This document shows, in pieces, positions 59,441 to 64,000 of a stretch of 64,000 nucleotides of DNA (positions within the stretch are counted from its first letter, which is position 1; the number at the start of each line of letters is the position of its first letter). This DNA is from Ardenticatenia bacterium (GTDB lineage Bacteria; Chloroflexota; Anaerolineae; Ardenticatenales; Ardenticatenaceae). The notes beneath the pieces were generated by a model. That model worked only from the letters and a program-made list of their open reading frames with translations, did not search any database and was not told where the DNA came from. Made by a program: the position numbers and the translations under genes. The stretch spans positions 1 to 64,000 of the forward strand of contig JAUZRY010000107.1 in the NCBI GenBank assembly GCA_030949995.1. Reading direction: 5' to 3'.

Positions 59441-59929
59441 CTACCTCCTTCGTCTCCGGATCACCTCCAAAGCCAACTCAACAGCTTCCCTGGGAGATTG
59501 GGCGACGTGGATGTCGGCGGGCGTGCCGCTCGGCTTGCGCAAGTCCCACGTGAGCAGGCCGATGACAGGCTTGCCCACTTTGCGCGCGAACGCGATCTCC
59601 GAAAGGGTGCCCCACTCCCCTCCCACGGCGATGATCGCGTCGGCGTTGTGGATAATGACCAGATTGCGCCCTTCGCCCAAGCCGGTGGCAATGGCCAAGG
59701 CGATGTACGGGTTCGCCATGGTACGGTCAATGCCCGGCAGAATGCCGATGGTCATGCCGCCGGCGTGTGCACCCCGGCTGGCCGCCTCCATGACTCCCCC
59801 CAGCCCACCACAGATCAACCAGGCGCCCGCCAGGGCAATCTCCCGGCCCACGGCCTCGGCCAGTTCGGCGGTCTTCTGGTCAGCGTGGCCGGCGCCCACA
59901 ACAGCGATCACCGGCGGTAATTTCATCAT
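59441..59929 (-). CDS. LOG/lysine-decarboxylase-like Rossmann protein (TIGR00725 type)
   Basis: A 162-aa protein with VIAVVGAGHADQ, the nucleotide-binding LICGGLGGVMEAASRGAHAGG and GGEWGTLSEIAFA, which matches the GGxGTxxE motif of LOG-like phosphoribohydrolases. The PGGxGT form is GGEWGT here, as in the TIGR00725 subgroup. A nucleotide-cleaving role is possible but unproven. Its start overlaps the end of thpR by 4 nt. Confidence 0.85.
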   Translation of the reverse strand: MMKLPPVIAVVGAGHADQKTAELAEAVGREIALAGAWLICGGLGGVMEAASRGAHAGGMTIGILPGIDRTMANPYIALAIATGLGEGRNLVIIHNADAIIAVGGEWGTLSEIAFARKVGKPVIGLLTWDLRKPSGTPADIHVAQSPREAVELALEVIRRRRR

Positions 59930-60546
59930 CCCTCATCCTCCGCAGCGCCCGCCACCTGGCCCAGAATGTGCCGGGAGAGGGGCGTGTAGACGGGACCTGT
60001 GGGGGTGAGCACCGAGCGCATGAGCACAATGTGATCCACGGCCAAATTGATTCCGGTGGGCACCTCTACGCGGCCTACCAAGTCACCCAGTGCCCTTCGC
60101 TCCGCCGCGGTGGCCCGGCGGCGCACTCTCCCCAGGGTGATGTGGGGCACGAAGGGGCCACGCTGTGCCGGCGCGAAGCCCAGGGCCACAAGCGCGCGGT
60201 CAACGGTACGGGCCAACCGCCTGAACGCCCGACGCTCGTCGGCAACTCCCAGCCACAGCACGCGAGGCCGAGTGACGTTGGGAAAGGCGCCCAGCTCCCC
60301 CAGAGCCGTCACAAAAGGTCGGTTCGACCGGGCGACCTGGGCCAGCGCCTCGGTCACCGCCGGCAGCCGGCCCACCTCCACGTCTCCCAGGAATTTGACA
60401 GTGACGTGGCCGAGGCGAGGTTCTACCCACCGCACCACGGCCGTCGCCGGCTGCCGGCGCAAGCGCTGCTGCACGTCGGCCAGGTGGGCCTTGACCGGCT
60501 CCGGCACGTCCACGGCCACGAAGACGCGAACGGTGTCCGCCTCCAT
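59926..60546 (-). CDS. thpR: RNA 2',3'-cyclic phosphodiesterase
   Basis: A 206-aa 2H-phosphoesterase. The two HxT/S motifs are HVTVKFLG and HITLGRVRR. The fold hydrolyses 2',3'-cyclic phosphate ends of RNA. ATG 60546 (MEADTVRVFVAV) matches the family start. It lies between a PIG-L deacetylase gene and the LOG-like gene in one operon. Confidence 0.92.
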   Translation of the reverse strand: MEADTVRVFVAVDVPEPVKAHLADVQQRLRRQPATAVVRWVEPRLGHVTVKFLGDVEVGRLPAVTEALAQVARSNRPFVTALGELGAFPNVTRPRVLWLGVADERRAFRRLARTVDRALVALGFAPAQRGPFVPHITLGRVRRRATAAERRALGDLVGRVEVPTGINLAVDHIVLMRSVLTPTGPVYTPLSRHILGQVAGAAEDEG

Positions 60547-60566
60547 GTGCCTCCTCCAGTTCCACG

Positions 60567-61336
60567 TCACGGCGCCCAGCGCCGCTCCACGTAGGGGACG
60601 CCCGGCGGAGCATGTCGGGCAGCGTGAGCCCGCAGCCGCTCGCCGAGGGTCACAGCGTCCCCGTAGAGCACAGGCAGTTGAGTCCGGTAGTAGAGGGCCG
60701 CCCGGACTTTGGCGGCCATGTCAGCCTCTTGGAGCACAACGTGGGACGGGCGCCACCCGTCGAGCGGCCGGTGAGCGAAGGCCTCAGCCGCCTCGGCGTA
60801 GGGCAACTCCTCGTAGAGGCACAGCCGCACAGCTCTCTGAGCAGCCAAGCATTCGGCTGCCCGGCGCACGATCAGGTGGTCCACGTGGTGACCCACGCCG
60901 GCCGGGGCCACGAGGGATGTCCGTGGGCCCAGGTAGGATGCCAATGCCTCGGCCACGCGGTGGCCCAGTTCCCCCCGTCGGCCGGGTGGGGTGGGCCGAA
61001 GATGGCTTCATCTGAGGTGTACAGGGGCTGCCCGTCCGGCGTGTGGCGGTAGACGGCGTCGGGAAAGTCGAGGTGGATCACCCGCTCCGGCGGCACGCCA
61101 AGGCGCACACAGGCGGCCACGTCCTCGGCGCGCCGGAGCTCTGCGGGCAGGGGCGGCTCCCCCCACAGGCGATGTTGGTGGCGGGCGAAGGAAAACTCAG
61201 CAGCACCAGGGGCAGGAGAGCCGGCGAAGACGGTGATCACCCAAGGGCGGTGGCCCCGTTGGGTGAGCTGCCAAATTTGGCCTCCACATGACAGGACAAC
61301 ATCATCGAGGTGGGGTGCCAGAAATATGTGCTCCAT
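60567..61336 (-). CDS. PIG-L (LmbE-like) deacetylase, one frameshift
   Basis: The family removes acetyl groups from GlcNAc-type or similar sugars with a zinc site. The N-terminus has APHLDDVVLSCGG, a form of the PHPDD motif, and GHHVDHLIVRRAAE later supplies the HxxH ligands. The frame breaks at six Cs at 60971-60976; one more base joins DGG to ELGHRVAEAL. Repaired length is about 257 aa. The mild change of PHPDD to PHLDD keeps both Asp residues. Confidence 0.85.
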
Positions 61337-61506
61337 GACGTGATCCCGTCCCGGAGAGCGTTGCGTTTGGCCGGCGTCTTCCATACTTCTCAGGGGCGGC
61401 GGCAGAGGACTTCTCCTATCCTGTGGCTTCTTCCCCGAATGATAACACATCCGGTGGAGAATGGAAGTACACCGATGTCCGCTTCGACCACAGCCCCCGG
61501 AGACGC

Positions 61507-63023
61507 TCATCGCGACCGATCTGCCAACGGCCTGAGCAGCAGGGCCAAGCGTAACGCGAACGCGTCGTCCGGGGCCAGAGGGTCCAATCCACAGATCTCG
61601 CGGATACGCTCCACCCGGTAGATGAGCGAGTTGCGGTGCACGTGCAGCTCTTGGGCCGCCCGGCTCACGTTGCCCCCCTTGGCCAACAGGACGTCGAGGG
61701 TCTTGACGAGGTTTGTGCCGTGTTGGGTGTCATAAGCGACCAACGGCCCCAAAGTACGCCGGTAGAAGGCGATCACGTCCGGGTGGCCTTGGAGGTGACG
61801 GAAGAGCTGGTAGAGCCCCAAGTCACCATATCGGTAGACGCGCCCGTGCCCGAAAAGGCGAGTGCCCAGCTCGCGGGCGTCTTCGGCTTGGGCCAGAGAT
61901 TGCCTGAGGCCAGAGAGATCGCGGGCCGGCTCCCCCACCCCGAGGGTCAGGGGGCCACCGGACCAGGCCGACTTGATCTCGTCGAGCCAGGCACCGAGGC
62001 CGGCAAAGTGTTCCCCCCTGGTGCCGATGAAGATCACCAACCGTCGGTCCCTCGGCATAGTGAGCGCCCACCAGCCCCTACGGGCCGTGAGGTCGGCCAC
62101 CCGGCGTCCCCAGAGGCTCAAGTGGCCCACGTCGTGGCCGGGCGCCTCGGCCACCAGGACCAGGTGGAGGGCATTCAACTCGTACCCGAGCGTGCGGGCG
62201 CGGGCCCGGATGACGGGCTCCTCCTCGTTTGCCAGGATGACGTCGAGCAAATCAGCTTGAATGGCCTGGCGCGCTTCGGTCACTGCTTGGAGCTTGGCCA
62301 ATTCCATGGCCAAGGCGGCCGCCCTCGGACGGCTACCAGTTGGGAGAAGCGGTCTAACCGTTCGGGCACGTCCACAAGCCACAGCGTGCCCACCTGACGC
62401 CCGCCCACGTGCACGGCCACCTCCACCCGCTCGGTGTGGCCGTCGGCGCGGCCGGGATTCAGGGGGGCCTCGGTGAAGAGGGTGCCGTCGAGGAGTTTGA
62501 GCTCGGCCTGGTGACCGGTCAGGCGCACCACGTTGGCCAACACGCCCTTGACCCCCTCCCCTTGGGCCACGCACTGTGTCAGGCGGCGGAGCAATTCGGC
62601 CGCGCGTGCCTCTTCTTGGGCCTCCGGGTCGCTGATCAAGCGCACGACCGCTCTGGCCACACGGGCCAAGTCGGCCGAGGCGGGGAGCTCGAAGAGGGGA
62701 ATGCCCACTTCATCGGCTCGGGCACGGGCTCCGGCATCTACCGGCGGAAAGGTGGCCAGAGCGCTCACGGGGATTTCGGCCAGGGCGCTCACCACACGGG
62801 TCAGGGTGAGGGAGGGCGTGAAGACCCTGGCCGCCTTAAGGTCCAACAGCGCCAGCTCCTCGGCGCTCAGGCCGGGGAACAGGGGCAGCGTGTGGCCGCT
62901 GGGGCGTGCCCAGCGCACCGGACGGCCCAGGCCAGCGCCGCCAGCCACCAAGCGCGTGCCCAGTGGCAGGGCCATGCGCCACACGTCACGCACCGTGGGA
63001 GGCACAAAGTCGTTCATGGTCAT
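61507..63023 (-). CDS. PucR family transcriptional regulator, one frameshift
   Basis: The N-terminal PucR-like domain begins TVRDVWRMALPLGTRLVAGG. A middle GAF-like region (VAVHVGGRQVGTLWLVDVPE) and a helical/GGDEF-like segment follow. The C-terminal HTH (AQELHVHRNSLIYRVERI) is the PucR signature. The frame breaks near 62332, where one added C restores LVARPRAAALAMELAK. Repaired length of about 505 aa is normal. The regulon is not obvious, since sbcC and PIG-L flank it. Starts at 63023 and 63017 are both possible. Confidence 0.88.
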
Positions 63024-63063
63024 GGGCGCCCCATTTCGGCCCTTCCCGTCCAGGACCACGCGG

Positions 63064-64000
63064 CTACGCGGTCACGTGGACACGGCTTCCGCGCTCGTCC
63101 TTCACCACGTCAATGCGGGCCGGGAAGGCGTCCTTCAGCTCCTCAATGTGGGTAATGACCAAGATGCGGGCGAATTCGTCCTGAATGGCGTTGATGGCTG
63201 CGATGAGCCGCTCGCGCCCCGTGCGGTCTTGAGATCCGAAGCCTTCGTCAATGAAGAGGGTTTGGAGCCGCGCACCGGCCCGCCGTGCCAACAGCTTGCT
63301 CATGGCAATGCGCAGGGCAAAGTTCACCCGAAAGGCCTCGCCGCCGCTGTAGAGCTCGTAGGGGCGGGCGCCGTGTTCGTCCCCGATGATGATGTCGAGG
63401 GTTTCAACCACAGTGCCCCGTTGGGTTTCGCGCTGAGTTTCCAGGCGCACGTACATGCGCCCGTCGGTCATCATGCCCAGGAGGCGGTTGGCCTCATCTT
63501 CGATCTCGGGCAACACGGCTTCGATGATCATCGCCTGCAATCCGCGCTTGCCAAACGCCTCCTGGAGGGCCTGAAAGGCCCACAGGCGCTCCTGCCACCT
63601 GTGCAGCTCCCGGCGTTTGGCCTCTTGCTTTTCAGCCTGGCGGCGGGCGTACTCCAGCCGCTGTTGGGCGCTTCCCAGCCTGACTTGTGCGGCGGCCAGT
63701 TCGCCCTCCAAGTGGGTCACCGTTCTCCTGAGTTCCTCCTCCTGCCGGCGCAGGGTGTGCCCGCCCTCCAACTCCAGAAGCAGGCGTGCCCGTCGTCTCT
63801 CCAGCTCGGCTTGCTCCTCGCGCGCGCGCCGGAGGCGGGCACTCACGTCCTCCAGGGCTTCGCGGTCCCGGGCAATCTGTTCCCGGGCCACGCGCAGCCG
63901 GTTCCACGCCTCCTCGGCGGGTTCGAGGTCACGCGCGCGGCGTTCGGCGTCATCGTGGGCACGGCGGTCATAGCCCAGGTTGTGGGCTTCTTCGTCCAGT
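63064..64000 (-). CDS. sbcC: SbcC/R-type exonuclease ATPase, C-terminal part (runs off the window)
   Basis: SbcC with SbcD cleaves hairpins and protein-bound DNA ends. The visible 312 residues contain LDEEAHNLGYD and a long charged coiled coil, then the C-terminal ATPase lobe. The signature is YSGGEAFRVNFALRIAMS, followed by Walker B LFIDEGFGSQDRTG and the H-loop ILVITHIEELK. The N-terminus with Walker A lies beyond base 64000. The pucR-type gene starts 40 nt downstream. Confidence 0.92.
   Translation of the reverse strand, partial: LDEEAHNLGYDRRAHDDAERRARDLEPAEEAWNRLRVAREQIARDREALEDVSARLRRAREEQAELERRRARLLLELEGGHTLRRQEEELRRTVTHLEGELAAAQVRLGSAQQRLEYARRQAEKQEAKRRELHRWQERLWAFQALQEAFGKRGLQAMIIEAVLPEIEDEANRLLGMMTDGRMYVRLETQRETQRGTVVETLDIIIGDEHGARPYELYSGGEAFRVNFALRIAMSKLLARRAGARLQTLFIDEGFGSQDRTGRERLIAAINAIQDEFARILVITHIEELKDAFPARIDVVKDERGSRVHVTA

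Overview
The window is a high-GC bacterial chromosome segment. Gene content and family flavour (DnaA, RNase Y, GyrA with a QRRYGKG box, CysO/CysM-type cysteine synthesis, an R3H/SpoIIIAA-like ATPase, a PucR regulator, a complete Liv ABC transporter, P/T-rich lipoproteins, many TACAAT promoters) fit a member of the Chloroflexota, possibly a thermophile. That is an inference from style, not a proven placement. No CRISPR array, IS element, prophage or rRNA operon was seen.

Layout. 1-7.6 kb: the start of a DUF4015-type lipid- or membrane-anchored protein, dnaA, then a minus-strand sulfur operon (two-domain rhodanese, CysO-like sulfur carrier, rhodanese-MoeB/ThiF, CysM) and a LysM lipoprotein. 7.7-11.4 kb: three membrane proteins resembling complex I / Mrp / hydrogenase-4 antiporter subunits, with no catalytic subunit. 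11.6-16.5 kb: M29 aminopeptidase, NYN nuclease, thioesterase, tRNA-Arg and a large FG-GAP lipoprotein. 16.5-26.5 kb: a GntR/HutC-regulated histidine ammonia-lyase operon with its own operator, an AT-rich exported protein, then amino-acid catabolism (CoA-transferase, alanine dehydrogenase, glutamate dehydrogenase) with an APS-kinase-like gene, a CBS protein and a phosphotransferase. 26.6-31 kb: a promoter-hairpins-terminator unit with no ORF (candidate ncRNA), recX, rny and fumC. 31.3-37.1 kb: a redox/metal block with a haem-binding protein, a probable selenocysteine-containing glutaredoxin, copA with a CsoR-like operator, a membrane protein, an FAD oxidoreductase and a small HMA protein. 37.2-44.1 kb: tRNA-Asn, a TPR protein and livHMGFK. 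44.4-48.9 kb: gyrA with a LexA-like box, rsmG and a short FtsK-like ATPase. 48.9-51.7 kb: an AT-rich accessory block of unrecognised exported or small proteins. 52-64 kb: acetyltransferase, R3H ATPase, tmk, fmdB, gmk, rhomboid, SCP2, prs, LOG-like protein, thpR, PIG-L deacetylase, PucR regulator and the end of sbcC.

The best candidate for something unusual is the small gene at 32004-32300. An in-frame TGA sits exactly where glutaredoxins carry the first Cys of CxxC (UADC). It is followed 22 nt later by a perfect 8-bp hairpin with a GGU loop, as expected of a bacterial SECIS. A strong Shine-Dalgarno site precedes the start.

Caveat on sequence quality. At least 26 single-base (rarely larger) indels, mostly in C or G runs, break conserved genes (moeZ-like gene, hutH, ald, rny, copA, livG, livF, gyrA, pucR and others). 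They look like assembly errors. I report each such gene as one CDS across its full span and state where the frame breaks.
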